Position numbers and translations under genes: made by a program. The notes under the pieces are model-generated. The model did not search any database and had not been told where the DNA came from. It worked only from the letters and a program-made list of their open reading frames with translations. This document shows, in pieces, positions 7,332-16,830 of a stretch of DNA of 64,000 nucleotides. Positions within the stretch are counted from its first letter, which is position 1; every line of letters begins with the position of its first letter. This DNA is from Methanoplanus sp. FWC-SCC4. Its GTDB lineage: Archaea > Halobacteriota > Methanomicrobia > Methanomicrobiales > Methanomicrobiaceae. The stretch covers positions 2,248,531-2,312,530 of the forward strand of contig NZ_CP043875.1 in assembly GCF_032878975.1 (NCBI RefSeq), read 5' to 3'.

Positions 7332-9509
7332 ATGACGGATTCTGTTGTTGACAGCATATTAAAAGCCCGGTATCTTCGTGAGGGCGAAAAGGATTATGAT
7401 GATATATGCAGGCGTGTGGCAGAAGCGCTTGGTGAAAACGAAGACGAAATCCGGGATTATTATAGCGAAATGCTCTCTTTAAGATTTCTTCCGAATTCTC
7501 CCACTTTAATGAACGCAGGAACGGAACTCGGACAGCTCTCCGCCTGCTTTACTCTCTATGTCGGAGACTCGATAAGTGAGATATTTGACGCAGTATCGTG
7601 GGGAGCACAGATCCACAAAACCGGCGGTGGAACCGGGTACAATTTCTCAAACATCAGACCCGAAGGATCACCGGTATGCTCAACAGATGGTGTCGCATCA
7701 GGTCCCGTTTCATTCATGAAAGTCTTCAATGCCGCAACAGAGGTCATAAAGCAGGGCGGCAGGAGAAGAGGCGCCAACATGGGTATATTAAATGTCTGGC
7801 ACCCCGACATCCTGAATTTCATAGAATCCAAAAAGAACGAAGGTGACATTGCAAATTTCAACATATCAGTCATGGTCAATGACGAGTTTATGGAACTTGT
7901 TGAAGCAGGTGAATTTGACAAGGTATGGATTCATCATCCAAACACCGGTGAGGACATAACAGTCGGAGCCGTATGGGAAGGAATAATCAACGGTATCTGG
8001 AGAAACGGAGAGCCGGGCGTTCTGTTTTACGATGAAATAAACCGGAAAAACATGACCCCGAACCTCGGATCGATTGACACAACAAATCCGTGCGGTGAAC
8101 AGCCGCTTTTGCACTTTGAGTCCTGCGTTCTCGGCTCGCTTAACCTTTCAAAATTTATATACAAGGATGTTTTAGACAGAAAAGCGCTTGAGAGAAGCAC
8201 AAGAATAGCAGTCAGGTTCCTTGACTCTGTAATTGAAAAAAATGTGTTTCCTATACCACAGATTAGGATTGCAACAAGAAGAACAAGGAAGATTGGTCTT
8301 GGTCTGATGGGAGTCCATGACGCTCTTTTAATGCTCAAACTTGCCTATGACTCCCCTGAAGGCAGGGATTTCTGTGAAGAGACGATGGCGTTTGTAAATG
8401 AAATTTCCGCAGATGAATCGCACAGGCTTGCAGCCGAAAAGGGTGCGTTTCCGGCCTTCAAAGGCAGTGTCTGGGGAGATTATGAGGTTCGAAATGCCGC
8501 AATGACAACGATTGCGCCGACAGGCACCATATCCCTTCTTGCAGGATGTTCAAGCGGAATCGAGCCGGTGTTCTCGTATGCATATACCAGAAAGGACACT
8601 GTTCAGAAGACTTTCGAGATGATTCATCCGCTCTTTGAATCAGAACTTGAAAAGACCCTTTCAGGTATTGGAAAGAGCCCTTCAGAAGTAAAGGATCTTA
8701 AAAGAAAAGCAATTAATCACGTTCACGAAACAGGAACGATACAGGATCTTTTGTGGCTGCCGGAGAGCTTCAGGAGAATATTCAAGACCGCTCTTGATAT
8801 CGACTGGCGTTCACATGTGCTGATGCAGGCAGCTTTCCAGAGAAATGTTCATGCATCCATATCAAAGACAATAAATATGCCTGAATCAGCCACAAAAAAG
8901 GACATTGCTGACGTCCTCCTCCTCTCATGGCATGAAAAGATCAAGGGGCTGACAATATACAGGACCGGAAGCCGCCAGAGTGTTGTCCTTGAGCTTTCAA
9001 AGAGGGAAGAGGAAAAGCCGGCTGAGATATCCACCCCAAGACCAAAGGAACTCTCAGGTAAGACCTACCTCTGCCAGTCGGGATGCTGCCGTCTCTATGT
9101 AACGGTAAACCTCCGTGACGGGAAACCCTGGGAAGTGTTCATAAGAACGGTCGGAATAGGCGGCTGCGAGGCAAACTCAAACGCACTTGGCCGATCCATA
9201 TCAACCGGTCTTCAAAACGGCGTTCCTTACCAGAAATTTGTCAGGCAGTTTGCAAAGGTAAACTGTGTGTCAGCAATAAGAAACCCGGGCTCGGAAGGGC
9301 TTTCATGTGCTGATGTAGTTGGCAAGTGCATAGATCTTGCGGCATCAAAAAAGCAGATAACAACACTGGACAACTGGGATATTACAGAGGTTTCAGCCAC
9401 TTCTAAACCTTCGAAAAATCTCTGCCCCGAGTGCGGCGAGGAGCTTGACTTCGGTGAGGGCTGCAACCAGGGAATCTGCAAAAACTGCGGATGGAGCGGC
9501 TGCTCCTGA
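7332..9509 (+). CDS. nrdJ: Adenosylcobalamin-dependent (class II) ribonucleoside-diphosphate reductase
   Basis: 725 residues, the usual NrdJ length. It reduces ribonucleotides to deoxyribonucleotides using a cob(II)alamin-generated thiyl radical. C72 (LSACF) and C265 (FESCVLGSLNL) fit the redox pair, and C254 in NPCGEQPL fits the thiyl cysteine; the 11-residue gap between the last two matches the family. The finger-loop and phosphate-binding part reads TIAPTGTISLLAGCSSGIEP. The last 25 residues have six cysteines (CPECGEELDFGEGCNQGICKNC), the zinc-ribbon-like tail that re-reduces the active site. No small subunit gene lies nearby, as expected for class II. Its B12 need fits a methanogen rich in corrinoids. 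The leader holds attenuator-like hairpins. Confidence 0.93.
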   Translation: MTDSVVDSILKARYLREGEKDYDDICRRVAEALGENEDEIRDYYSEMLSLRFLPNSPTLMNAGTELGQLSACFTLYVGDSISEIFDAVSWGAQIHKTGGGTGYNFSNIRPEGSPVCSTDGVASGPVSFMKVFNAATEVIKQGGRRRGANMGILNVWHPDILNFIESKKNEGDIANFNISVMVNDEFMELVEAGEFDKVWIHHPNTGEDITVGAVWEGIINGIWRNGEPGVLFYDEINRKNMTPNLGSIDTTNPCGEQPLLHFESCVLGSLNLSKFIYKDVLDRKALERSTRIAVRFLDSVIEKNVFPIPQIRIATRRTRKIGLGLMGVHDALLMLKLAYDSPEGRDFCEETMAFVNEISADESHRLAAEKGAFPAFKGSVWGDYEVRNAAMTTIAPTGTISLLAGCSSGIEPVFSYAYTRKDTVQKTFEMIHPLFESELEKTLSGIGKSPSEVKDLKRKAINHVHETGTIQDLLWLPESFRRIFKTALDIDWRSHVLMQAAFQRNVHASISKTINMPESATKKDIADVLLLSWHEKIKGLTIYRTGSRQSVVLELSKREEEKPAEISTPRPKELSGKTYLCQSGCCRLYVTVNLRDGKPWEVFIRTVGIGGCEANSNALGRSISTGLQNGVPYQKFVRQFAKVNCVSAIRNPGSEGLSCADVVGKCIDLAASKKQITTLDNWDITEVSATSKPSKNLCPECGEELDFGEGCNQGICKNCGWSGCS

Positions 9510-9593
9510 TTAAAAAAGCAGTTTAATAAATTTTTTCAGACATTTTTTTCAGACAAAAGGTGTATCAGACCTAAATCTTAAGTAGAGGCAATT

Positions 9594-9623
9594 GTTGTCA
9601 GAGCAACAGTTGTCACGACAACT
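9594..9623 (+). promoter_or_regulatory. Twin operators ahead of the MarR-MATE operon
   Basis: AGTTGTC-AC-GACAACT (9608-9623) is a perfect inverted repeat. Just upstream, GTTG (9594-9597) and CAAC (9604-9607) form a second, shorter repeat with the same half-site. Both lie 6-35 bases before the MarR-family start codon at 9629. MarR dimers bind such palindromes and repress their own operon until a ligand releases them. The repeat is seen; regulator assignment is inferred from position. Confidence 0.6.
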
Positions 9624-9628
9624 ATATC

Positions 9629-10132
9629 ATGTCCTGTCTTCAGACATTAATAGTGGAAAAAGAGATACCCTTTCCGGCGCTTGTGTCGATTATACACAGG
9701 ACCCATCATATAATGCTCAATTCTGTGATGAAGAGTTTCGGCCTCTCAGCCGGTCAGTTTTTAATCATGGTTCATCTTTCAAAAGAGCAGGGCATAACCC
9801 AGGATTCACTTGCACGCCACTTTCACATTGACAAAGCCTCTATTGCAAGGCATGTGAAAAAGCTGGAGGATTCAGGGTATATAAAAAGGATCACTGATCC
9901 TGAAAACCGCAGGGCCTTTTCTCTCTATTTAACCCAAAAAGGCGAGGATATCGTCCCGTCCCTTATCGGCGCTGATAAAAAAATCGAAGAAGCCGCATGT
10001 CTTGGTCTCTCCAAAGAGGAGACAGACAGCCTTTACTCAATGCTTTTGCGCATCGCAAAAAACAGCCTGAACATTGTCACTGATTCCGGGGAAGAATATT
10101 ATGCAGAAAAATGGATCAAAAAATTTGAGTGA
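9629..10132 (+). CDS. MarR-family transcriptional regulator
   Basis: 167 residues. The winged helix reads ITQDSLARHFHIDKASIARHVKKLEDSGYIKRITDPENRRAFSL in segments: a helix-turn-helix around residues 55-80 and a wing with the 'DPENRRA' motif typical of MarR (D-x-R-R-x). Flanking helices would make the dimer interface. MarR proteins usually repress efflux genes and respond to toxic small molecules. A MATE transporter gene overlaps its 3' end and a palindromic operator sits just before it, so an autoregulated drug-response operon is likely. The ATG at 9629 lies directly after the operator with no clear Shine-Dalgarno site; a GTG at 9653 or so (before EKEIPF) is an alternative. Confidence 0.85.
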   Translation: MSCLQTLIVEKEIPFPALVSIIHRTHHIMLNSVMKSFGLSAGQFLIMVHLSKEQGITQDSLARHFHIDKASIARHVKKLEDSGYIKRITDPENRRAFSLYLTQKGEDIVPSLIGADKKIEEAACLGLSKEETDSLYSMLLRIAKNSLNIVTDSGEEYYAEKWIKKFE

Positions 10133-11534
10133 AAAAACGGAGGGTTCCGACATATTAAGAACAAAAGGGGTTGACATCATGACGGGTGATCCGAAAACTG
10201 CCATACGCAAGCTTTCATTGCCGATGTTTATTGCAATGGTTCTGTTTTCTGTTTACAACCTGGTCGATGCGATATGGGTTGCAGGACTTGGTAACGACGC
10301 ACTTGCGGCTGTCGGGTTTATAACGCCCCTTTTCATGATCCTGATTGGGTTTGGAAACGGTCTCGGAGCCGGTGCAACATCTGCAATTGCAAGGAAAATA
10401 GGGGCTAAGGATAAAGCAGGTGCTGACAGTTCTGCTGTTCACTCGCTTATTTTGTGTCTGATAGTTTCTGTTTTGATTACAGGCCCTCTTGTCCTCCTTG
10501 CAGAACCTCTTGCCCTTCTGCTCGGAGCAGGGGATATTGCACCTATGGCGGCCGAGTACGGCGTATATATATTTGCGGGAACGATCTTCGTACTTTTTAC
10601 AAACATATCCTATGCAGTCCTCAGAGCAGAAGGCGACATGAAAAGGGCGATGTATGCAATGATGCTCTCTTCAGTCCTGAACATGATCCTTGATCCGATA
10701 TTCATCTACACTCTCGGGATGGGGGTTGCCGGTGCGGCGATTGCAACCGTTGTCTCGGTTGCGGCGGTATCGCTTGTAATTGCATACTGGTTCTTCATCA
10801 AAAAGGACACTTATGTCAGTATTTCATTCAAAGACTTCAGGTTTGAGAAGAATATATTAAAGGATATTTTGGGTGTCGGAATACCGGCAAGTGCAGAATT
10901 CTTCCTGATGGCCATTTTGTCGATGATACTCAACATAATACTCGTAATTGTCTCCGGAACCGATGCCGTTGCGGTTTATACAACAGGCTGGAGGGTTGTG
11001 ATGTTTGGAATAATGTCAAATGTTGCCATTGCAACTTCGTCGGTCACAGTCGGCGGTGCTGCGTTTGGAAGCCGCAATTATGAGAATCTGAAGGTTGTTC
11101 ACAGGTATTCCGTATTTCTGGGAATTGTTATGGCCGCAGTTACAAGTATCATTGTATATGTTTTTGCACCTTTTATTGCGGCAGTCTTTACATATTCTGA
11201 GGCGGCTGCACACCTTGCACCTTCGATTGTGGCATTTTTAAAAGTCATGTGCCTGTTTTTCCTGTTTGTCCCCCCGGGAATAATGTCAGTCTCGGTATTT
11301 CAGGCGGTTGGAAAAGGTTCAGTATCCTTTGTGCTAAATCTGCTCAGGAATCTTGTATTCATAGCCCTTATATCGTATATCCTTGCTATTGTCCTCGGCT
11401 TTGGTGAGGAGGGTGTTTGGTGGGGAATTGTCCTTGGTGATATTCTCGGCGGAATTGTCGGTTATGCATTTGCCGATGTGTACATCAGAGCCTTAATAAG
11501 AAACAAAAAACGTGCCGATGAAATTTCAGTATGA
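10101..11534 (+). CDS. MATE-family efflux transporter
   Basis: About 477 residues with 12 predicted membrane helices. MATE proteins export cationic drugs and metabolites in exchange for H+ or Na+. The N-terminus has the family pattern TGDPKTAIRKLSLPMFIAM followed by YNLVDAIWVAGLG and ALAAVGF. The two halves repeat weakly, as usual. The coding frame overlaps the end of the MarR gene. The start is uncertain: ATG 10101 (weak GGGGA site upstream), TTG 10125, or ATG 10179 (with GGGG 9 bases upstream). The stretch between 10125 and 10179 (TEGSDILRTKGVDIM) resembles N-termini of related archaeal MATE proteins, which favours a longer form. Regulated with the MarR gene; substrate unknown. Confidence 0.88.
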   Translation: MQKNGSKNLSEKTEGSDILRTKGVDIMTGDPKTAIRKLSLPMFIAMVLFSVYNLVDAIWVAGLGNDALAAVGFITPLFMILIGFGNGLGAGATSAIARKIGAKDKAGADSSAVHSLILCLIVSVLITGPLVLLAEPLALLLGAGDIAPMAAEYGVYIFAGTIFVLFTNISYAVLRAEGDMKRAMYAMMLSSVLNMILDPIFIYTLGMGVAGAAIATVVSVAAVSLVIAYWFFIKKDTYVSISFKDFRFEKNILKDILGVGIPASAEFFLMAILSMILNIILVIVSGTDAVAVYTTGWRVVMFGIMSNVAIATSSVTVGGAAFGSRNYENLKVVHRYSVFLGIVMAAVTSIIVYVFAPFIAAVFTYSEAAAHLAPSIVAFLKVMCLFFLFVPPGIMSVSVFQAVGKGSVSFVLNLLRNLVFIALISYILAIVLGFGEEGVWWGIVLGDILGGIVGYAFADVYIRALIRNKKRADEISV

Positions 11535-11603
11535 AATTTACGGCTTTATTATTTTATTTTGAAATTTAGTTTACCTGAATATCATTTTGTTTTTTGCACA
11601 GGT

Positions 11604-12707
11604 TCATGCCTTATCGTGCCTGTGCCTGTGGTGGATATCAGGTCTGTGCGGGTGAGTGTGTGAGAGATCAGAATGCGTGTGCGGGTGCGAATGGTATCCG
11701 TGTTTGTCAGCATCCGGGTCTGCCGGGAAATGTCCGTGGTCGTGGTGCAGGTCGTCATGGCAGTGCCGGTGTTCATGTGTTTCTGCCGGATGTGTATGCA
11801 GGTGTGAGTGCTTCTCTGTTGCAAGAAGGTAGAGTCCGCCTGCCATTAAGGGAAGGGCGATGAAGAACATCCCGCTTGTTATATCCCTGAATATCATAAA
11901 GGAAATTACGACACCGAATATCGGACTCATTCCGAATATTGAGCTTGCCCTTGCCGCACCAAGACCTCTTAGTCCCAGGAAGTAGAGCATCATCATAAGC
12001 CCCCCGAATGACATGAAGCCGATAAACAATGCGGGAAGAACTATTTCAAAGGGCGGAAATTCGTTTTCAAAAATCCTTGATATCAGGAATATCACTATCC
12101 CCGCCCCCCAGCCTTTTGCAAGAACTATCAGGAGGGGATCTTTTGATGAAATTTTTCTGCCGAGATTGCAGTCAATTCCCCAGCATATGCATGTAAGTAT
12201 TACTCCGGCAGCGCCGAGTGAGAGGCCGAACTCACTTCCCGGAGAGTAGGTCAGGCCAAGGCATGCAAGGGTGATAAGCCCGAGTGCCGCCCAGACTCTT
12301 CTTCCGACAGGTTCGTGAAATATTGTCGCCGCAATCGTTGTTGATGCAACGGCCTCAAAGCAGAGCAGCATTGATGCCGTAACGGCTGGTGTGTACTGAA
12401 GACTCACCATCAGAATTATCGTGGAAAGTATGGAGCCGAAAAAAACCGATCCCATAAGCCAGGGAACATCAGATTTTGTAAGCGGTGCCTCTACTCCGTT
12501 TCTCTCAGTTCCGTTTAATTTTTTCAAAAATACCCTTGATATAATGAAGCAGACCGATAGCCCGATCGCACTTCCCGAATATAGGATGGCTGCAAGTGTG
12601 AGGGGGGAGATGCTTTCGAGGAGAACTTTGGCAAGGGGTGCACCGGCGGCAAAAAGTGCGGCTGCACAGAGTACGTATAGTACGGGAAAGAGGCTTTTTT
12701 TGATCAT
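11604..12707 (-). CDS. EamA/DMT-family transporter with histidine-rich C-terminal tail
   Basis: 367 residues. Residues 1-295 form ten membrane helices in two EamA repeats, the drug/metabolite transporter fold (AGAPLAKVLLESISPLTLAA in the first helix, EPVGRRVWAALGLITLACLG at the repeat junction). Such proteins usually export amino acids or other metabolites. The last 70 or so residues are unusual: about 24 histidines in HxH and HDH clusters, with Asp and one Cys (for example HEHRHCHDDLHHDHGH). This tail would be expected to bind Zn, Ni or Co. DMT proteins normally end soon after helix 10, so the tail suggests metal-related transport or storage. It stands alone on the minus strand; ATG at 12705-12707. 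Confidence 0.82.
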   Translation of the reverse strand: MIKKSLFPVLYVLCAAALFAAGAPLAKVLLESISPLTLAAILYSGSAIGLSVCFIISRVFLKKLNGTERNGVEAPLTKSDVPWLMGSVFFGSILSTIILMVSLQYTPAVTASMLLCFEAVASTTIAATIFHEPVGRRVWAALGLITLACLGLTYSPGSEFGLSLGAAGVILTCICWGIDCNLGRKISSKDPLLIVLAKGWGAGIVIFLISRIFENEFPPFEIVLPALFIGFMSFGGLMMMLYFLGLRGLGAARASSIFGMSPIFGVVISFMIFRDITSGMFFIALPLMAGGLYLLATEKHSHLHTHPAETHEHRHCHDDLHHDHGHFPADPDADKHGYHSHPHTHSDLSHTHPHRPDIHHRHRHDKA

Positions 12708-12892
12708 CAGAGTGGCTTAAATGTGTGATTTTGTCCGGCATATATGTTTTTGAAAGGCCTCTTGGAAACGGCCGTAATGAAGAGTATTTGTTTATTAAAA
12801 TAATCCATGCCTGTTATCCTGAAAGCTCACAAGCCCTTTGATTTTGGCCCCTGAAAGCTGTTATAAATTATCCGCGGTATAAAGAATTTCAA

Positions 12893-13285
12893 ATGGCAGA
12901 AGATGAGTCCCCTGAAAAATTAAGATTCGTAGTTCATGATCACCACTCAAAAAACCACCACTATGATCTCCGACTTGAAAAAGACGGTATTCTAAAGTGC
13001 TGGGCTGTCCCGAAAGGAGTACCGGAAATACCTGGTGAGAAGCATCTTTCAATAGATTCCGGTGACCATGAACTCTCCGCCCTTACATTCTCCGGAATAA
13101 TCCCCGCAGGTGAATACGGTGCCGGGGAGATTCTGATAGATGATTCCGGAACTTATGAATCACTCTCGTGGGACGAGAAAAAGATCGAGTTTTTCCTCCA
13201 TGGTGAAAAATACCGCGGGAAATATGTTCTTGTCAGGTTTAAGCGTGCAGGTGAGGGTAACTGGCTTCTTATGAAGGCAAAGTGA
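12893..13285 (+). CDS. Free-standing LigD-type 3'-phosphoesterase
   Basis: 130 residues. All core motifs of the phosphoesterase domain of bacterial ligase D are visible: FVVHDHHSKNHHYDLRLE near residues 11-28 (metal-binding His and Asp), WAVPKG near 43-48, GEYGAGEILIDDSGTYE near 75-91, and YVLVRFKR with NWLLMK at the end. The domain trims 3'-phosphates and ribonucleotides from DNA ends. In bacteria it is fused to ligase and polymerase for end joining; here it stands alone and no ligase, polymerase or Ku gene is nearby. A TTATAAATT box at 12861-12869 lies about 28 bases before the ATG, so the mRNA may be leaderless. Confidence 0.85.
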   Translation: MAEDESPEKLRFVVHDHHSKNHHYDLRLEKDGILKCWAVPKGVPEIPGEKHLSIDSGDHELSALTFSGIIPAGEYGAGEILIDDSGTYESLSWDEKKIEFFLHGEKYRGKYVLVRFKRAGEGNWLLMKAK

Positions 13286-13341
13286 ACATTTCCCATAACT
13301 CACCTTTTTTTGCCGGTTGAAAACAACTATTAAGAACAAAC

Positions 13342-14556
13342 ATGGACACCCTCAAAAACAAAAAAGTACATTTTGAAACATACGGCTGTACATTCAATTT
13401 TGCAGACACTGAAAAACTAAAGGAGATTGCGACTGCAAACGGCTGTGAAATAGTAACGGCAGAGGAAGCTGATGCGGTTTGTATAAACTCCTGCACTGTC
13501 GTTGCACAGACACAAAGGGCGATGCTTCGCGCCGTAAACGACTATCAGGGAAAGGAGGTTTACATAACCGGATGCATGCCGGTTGTTCAGGCGGATGAAT
13601 TAAGGGATGCACGACCCGACATTCACATAATACTCCCTGAGGACATCTACCTTCATACCGAAAGGGTTGGTGCAATAACGGATGAAGGCGTCGGAGTTGT
13701 CCAGATTGGAACCGGGTGCCTTGGAGGCTGTGCCTACTGTATAACAAGGCTTGCAAGGGGAAGACTCCGGAGCTTTTCAGAGAAGAGCATAATAAATGAG
13801 ACAAAAAGACTTGTTTCTGAGGGTGCATCCGAAATCCAGCTTACAGGGCAGGATGTAAGTGCATATGGACGTGATAAGGGAACAGATCTTTCCAGACTGC
13901 TTCATTTAATGAATGAGATCGAGGGCGATTTTGCAGTACGTGTCGGGATGATGAACCCTGCAACCGTTCTTCCGATACTAAAAAGGCTTGTTCCGGCCTT
14001 TTCGCTTGAAAAAGTGTTCTCGTTTGTCCACCTGCCTGTGCAGTCGGGATCGGATCATGTGCTGTCAACCATGAACCGTGGCTATAAGGGCTCTGATTTT
14101 GTAAAGATCGTTGATACATTCAGGACTGAGATCCCTGATGTGAGGATATCAACCGACTTTATTGTCGGATACCCGACCGAGACCGATAAGGAGTTTGAAG
14201 AGACCCTTGACATCTTAAATATAACAAAGCCCACCAAGGTCAACATCACAAGATTTTCTGTGCGTGAAGGGACAGCTGCTGCAGAATACAAAGACTTTCC
14301 CGACTGGGTGAAAAAGGAAAGATCAAGGGAGATGACGATTGCCGCCAACAAAATCTATGATGAAAACAATGAAAAGATGATTGGCAGGGTCATCCCCGTA
14401 GCAGTTACAGAGGAGAAAAAGGCCGGCAGCGTAATTGCAAGGGACAAGTCATACAACAATATTGTGATAAAAGAGTCGCTTCCAATCGGAATGAAGCTTG
14501 ATGTAAAAATTGTATCTCACAACAGACACTATCTGATAGGTGAAAAAACCGGCTGA
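13342..14556 (+). CDS. tRNA (N6-threonylcarbamoyladenosine-37) methylthiotransferase, archaeal MtaB/CDKAL1 type
   Basis: 404 residues. It converts t6A37 to ms2t6A37 in ANN-decoding tRNAs with radical SAM chemistry. The N-terminal UPF0004 domain binds a cluster through C16 region (ETYGCTFN), C51 region (INSCTV) and the GCMP motif. The radical SAM site CxxxCxxC is C126, C130 and C133 (GCLGGCAYC). A conserved MNPATVLP and HLPVQSGSD follow, and residues 345-404 fit a TRAM RNA-binding domain. Length and motifs fit the eukaryal/archaeal e-MtaB branch rather than bacterial MiaB. It starts 56 bases after the phosphoesterase gene, possibly with its own promoter. Confidence 0.9.
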   Translation: MDTLKNKKVHFETYGCTFNFADTEKLKEIATANGCEIVTAEEADAVCINSCTVVAQTQRAMLRAVNDYQGKEVYITGCMPVVQADELRDARPDIHIILPEDIYLHTERVGAITDEGVGVVQIGTGCLGGCAYCITRLARGRLRSFSEKSIINETKRLVSEGASEIQLTGQDVSAYGRDKGTDLSRLLHLMNEIEGDFAVRVGMMNPATVLPILKRLVPAFSLEKVFSFVHLPVQSGSDHVLSTMNRGYKGSDFVKIVDTFRTEIPDVRISTDFIVGYPTETDKEFEETLDILNITKPTKVNITRFSVREGTAAAEYKDFPDWVKKERSREMTIAANKIYDENNEKMIGRVIPVAVTEEKKAGSVIARDKSYNNIVIKESLPIGMKLDVKIVSHNRHYLIGEKTG

Positions 14557-14595
14557 AATGCTGAATTTCTAAAAAATAAATATATTTTCTTTTTT

Positions 14596-16830
14596 TCAGA
14601 CCGTATGTTCTCTTTTCGAAATTTTGTCCTCTGCGGATGCTATCAGTGTTAAAACGGCGGGCATTATAACGACAGCACCAATCAGTGAAAATACCACTGC
14701 GATAACGGTTGAGAGTCCGAAACTTGATACAATCGGAAATGCCGAGAGCATGAGGGCTGAAAAACCGCTTGCTGTGACAAGGCCGGAAACTGTGACCGCT
14801 GATCCAATCTTCTTAACCGAGGTTTTTATCGCATCTGTACGGCTATTAGCCGTCTCTTTTTCTTCAATGTACCGCTCCATTACAAGAATCGTGTACTCTG
14901 ATGCAACACCTATTGTCATTGAGCCGAGGCATGCACTGATAGGATTGTAGTGAAGACCTATCAGGATCATTGCAACTGCATTCCACCCGACAATGTATAT
15001 GATCGGGACAATCGGGGTGATAGCCTCGATTTTTCTGTATGCAAGGGCGAGGAAGAGGAAAATCAGGATATATCCGATATTTGTCATCTTCTCCTTTGAA
15101 GCCGCAATCTGGTCCATCAGGTTTGTGTATAAATCAAAGTCACCTGTCGGATAGATTGAGATCTGTGCAGGCGGCTCGGACCATTCAAAGTCTTTAACCG
15201 CCTGTTTTTTAAGTTCGTTCTGTTCATCGATTGTAAGTATCTTCGTTGAGAACGAGATGACCGCCTCGTTATCGCCTCTTATGTATTCCTCTTTTTTGTC
15301 ATCCGGTATCATTGAGAGAATCCGGTTAAGGCTTCCCTGGTCATCGGGGATCTCTCCGCCGTTATACTGCTTAATAAGAGTGGCAATGCTTGAAACCCCT
15401 GTTATCTCATCGTAGTTTTCAAGCTCGGTTGTGCCGTATGAATCAATCCACTTTACAACTTCAGGTGTCTGAAGACTGTCCCCTCTTATGTACATCGGAA
15501 ACGGAGTTACCGAGCCGCTTACGTCCTGAACCTTGTCAAGTGCTATCTGTGCCGGAAGTCCTGCCGGCGCCATTGATTTTGTATCAGTATCTATAGGGAT
15601 TGAAGGGTCGGCTGATATTCCTATAAATGCAAAGACTGCGGCTATTATCAGGATTGGAACCGCGAAGCGTGAGACTTTTCCAACCATTCCCTCAAGCAGC
15701 ATATTGTATTTGTTCATTAAGATGACGGATTTAGCCTGTTCGGTGTCTTTGGGTTTGTAGTCCAGAATTATTGCAAGGGCCGGGAATCCGAACAGTGATG
15801 TCAGGTAACAGCATGAAACGCCGATTATTGAGACTATGGCAAAGGTCTCGATCATCGGGACGGGGGATATGAACATTGCGATAAAACCCATCATCGTTGC
15901 CAGCATTGCAAGAAGAACGGCCGGGCCTGTGTTTGAGAGGGTCCTTTCGTTTGCCTTCTCAATTGAGAGGCCCTCTCTTCTTTCCTCGTCAAATCTTGCC
16001 TGAAACTGGACGGCGTAATCGATTCCGAGACCTAAGAGAATAGGAAATGATGCAATCGCACCGTTGTTTATTTTAACTCCCAGAATGCTCAGTAAGGCAA
16101 ATGTGTACATAAGGCCGAAGAGCAGAAGAACAATCGGCAGGTACCAGTGCCTCATGTTTGAGAAAAGGATAAAGAGGACAATGAGCATCAGAATAAAAGC
16201 GCCGGCGATCAGTATGACTCCCGACATAACCATCTCTGACTGAAGTTCAACACTGTAGGGTGTGCTGCCGGTAATCTCAATTGACACTCCCGGAGGAAGA
16301 TTTGCCTCTGCAACGAGGGTTTTTAGGTTTGGAAGAATCGAAGATGATGTATCTGTTGATATTCCCTGTTTAATTTTAACGTATGCAAGACCTGTCTGGC
16401 TGTCGGGAACAAATTTGTTTTTAACGTCATTGGGGAGCTTTGAGAGGAGTATGTCGGTTTGTTTCTGGTTTTCAGGAAGCATTCCGTCATTTATCATCAT
16501 CAGGCCGTCTGCCGCCGAAATTGTTTCAGTTACATATTCGAGCCGTTTTATCTCTTCCTCAAGGACTAAAAGATCCTGCAGTAATGTATAATCAGTCGGG
16601 TTTGCAGTCTGTATAAGCAGGATGAAGGTGTCTGATACAAACTGTTCACTATACTGGTCGTATCTGAGACCTTCGGGTGTTGATTTGTCCAGATACTGAT
16701 CGGACGAGGACTGAAACTGAATCTGCGGAAGAGTCAATAGTGCTGCTGCAAATAAAACAAGCATTGCAGCGAGAACAATTTTGTGATGCCTGAAAATAAA
16801 GCAGGCTGTATGTGCATATATTGTGTTCAT
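14596..16830 (-). CDS. RND-superfamily MMPL exporter (HAE3 type)
   Basis: About 744 residues with 12 predicted membrane helices: one near the N-terminus, a large outward loop, five helices, then the same arrangement again. This two-repeat layout with sterol-sensing-like helix bundles is that of MMPL/HAE3 RND transporters. Conserved charged motifs in the helices are visible, such as GLGIDYAVQFQARFDEERREG after the third helix, and SEYTILVMERYIEEKE in the second repeat. Archaeal members are thought to export lipids, hopanoid-like or other hydrophobic compounds; the substrate is unknown. I chose ATG 16830; a GTG at 16851 with an adjoining AGAGG is an alternative. It is divergent from two COG1361 proteins, a pairing often seen in methanogens. 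Confidence 0.88.
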   Translation of the reverse strand: MNTIYAHTACFIFRHHKIVLAAMLVLFAAALLTLPQIQFQSSSDQYLDKSTPEGLRYDQYSEQFVSDTFILLIQTANPTDYTLLQDLLVLEEEIKRLEYVTETISAADGLMMINDGMLPENQKQTDILLSKLPNDVKNKFVPDSQTGLAYVKIKQGISTDTSSSILPNLKTLVAEANLPPGVSIEITGSTPYSVELQSEMVMSGVILIAGAFILMLIVLFILFSNMRHWYLPIVLLLFGLMYTFALLSILGVKINNGAIASFPILLGLGIDYAVQFQARFDEERREGLSIEKANERTLSNTGPAVLLAMLATMMGFIAMFISPVPMIETFAIVSIIGVSCCYLTSLFGFPALAIILDYKPKDTEQAKSVILMNKYNMLLEGMVGKVSRFAVPILIIAAVFAFIGISADPSIPIDTDTKSMAPAGLPAQIALDKVQDVSGSVTPFPMYIRGDSLQTPEVVKWIDSYGTTELENYDEITGVSSIATLIKQYNGGEIPDDQGSLNRILSMIPDDKKEEYIRGDNEAVISFSTKILTIDEQNELKKQAVKDFEWSEPPAQISIYPTGDFDLYTNLMDQIAASKEKMTNIGYILIFLFLALAYRKIEAITPIVPIIYIVGWNAVAMILIGLHYNPISACLGSMTIGVASEYTILVMERYIEEKETANSRTDAIKTSVKKIGSAVTVSGLVTASGFSALMLSAFPIVSSFGLSTVIAVVFSLIGAVVIMPAVLTLIASAEDKISKREHTV

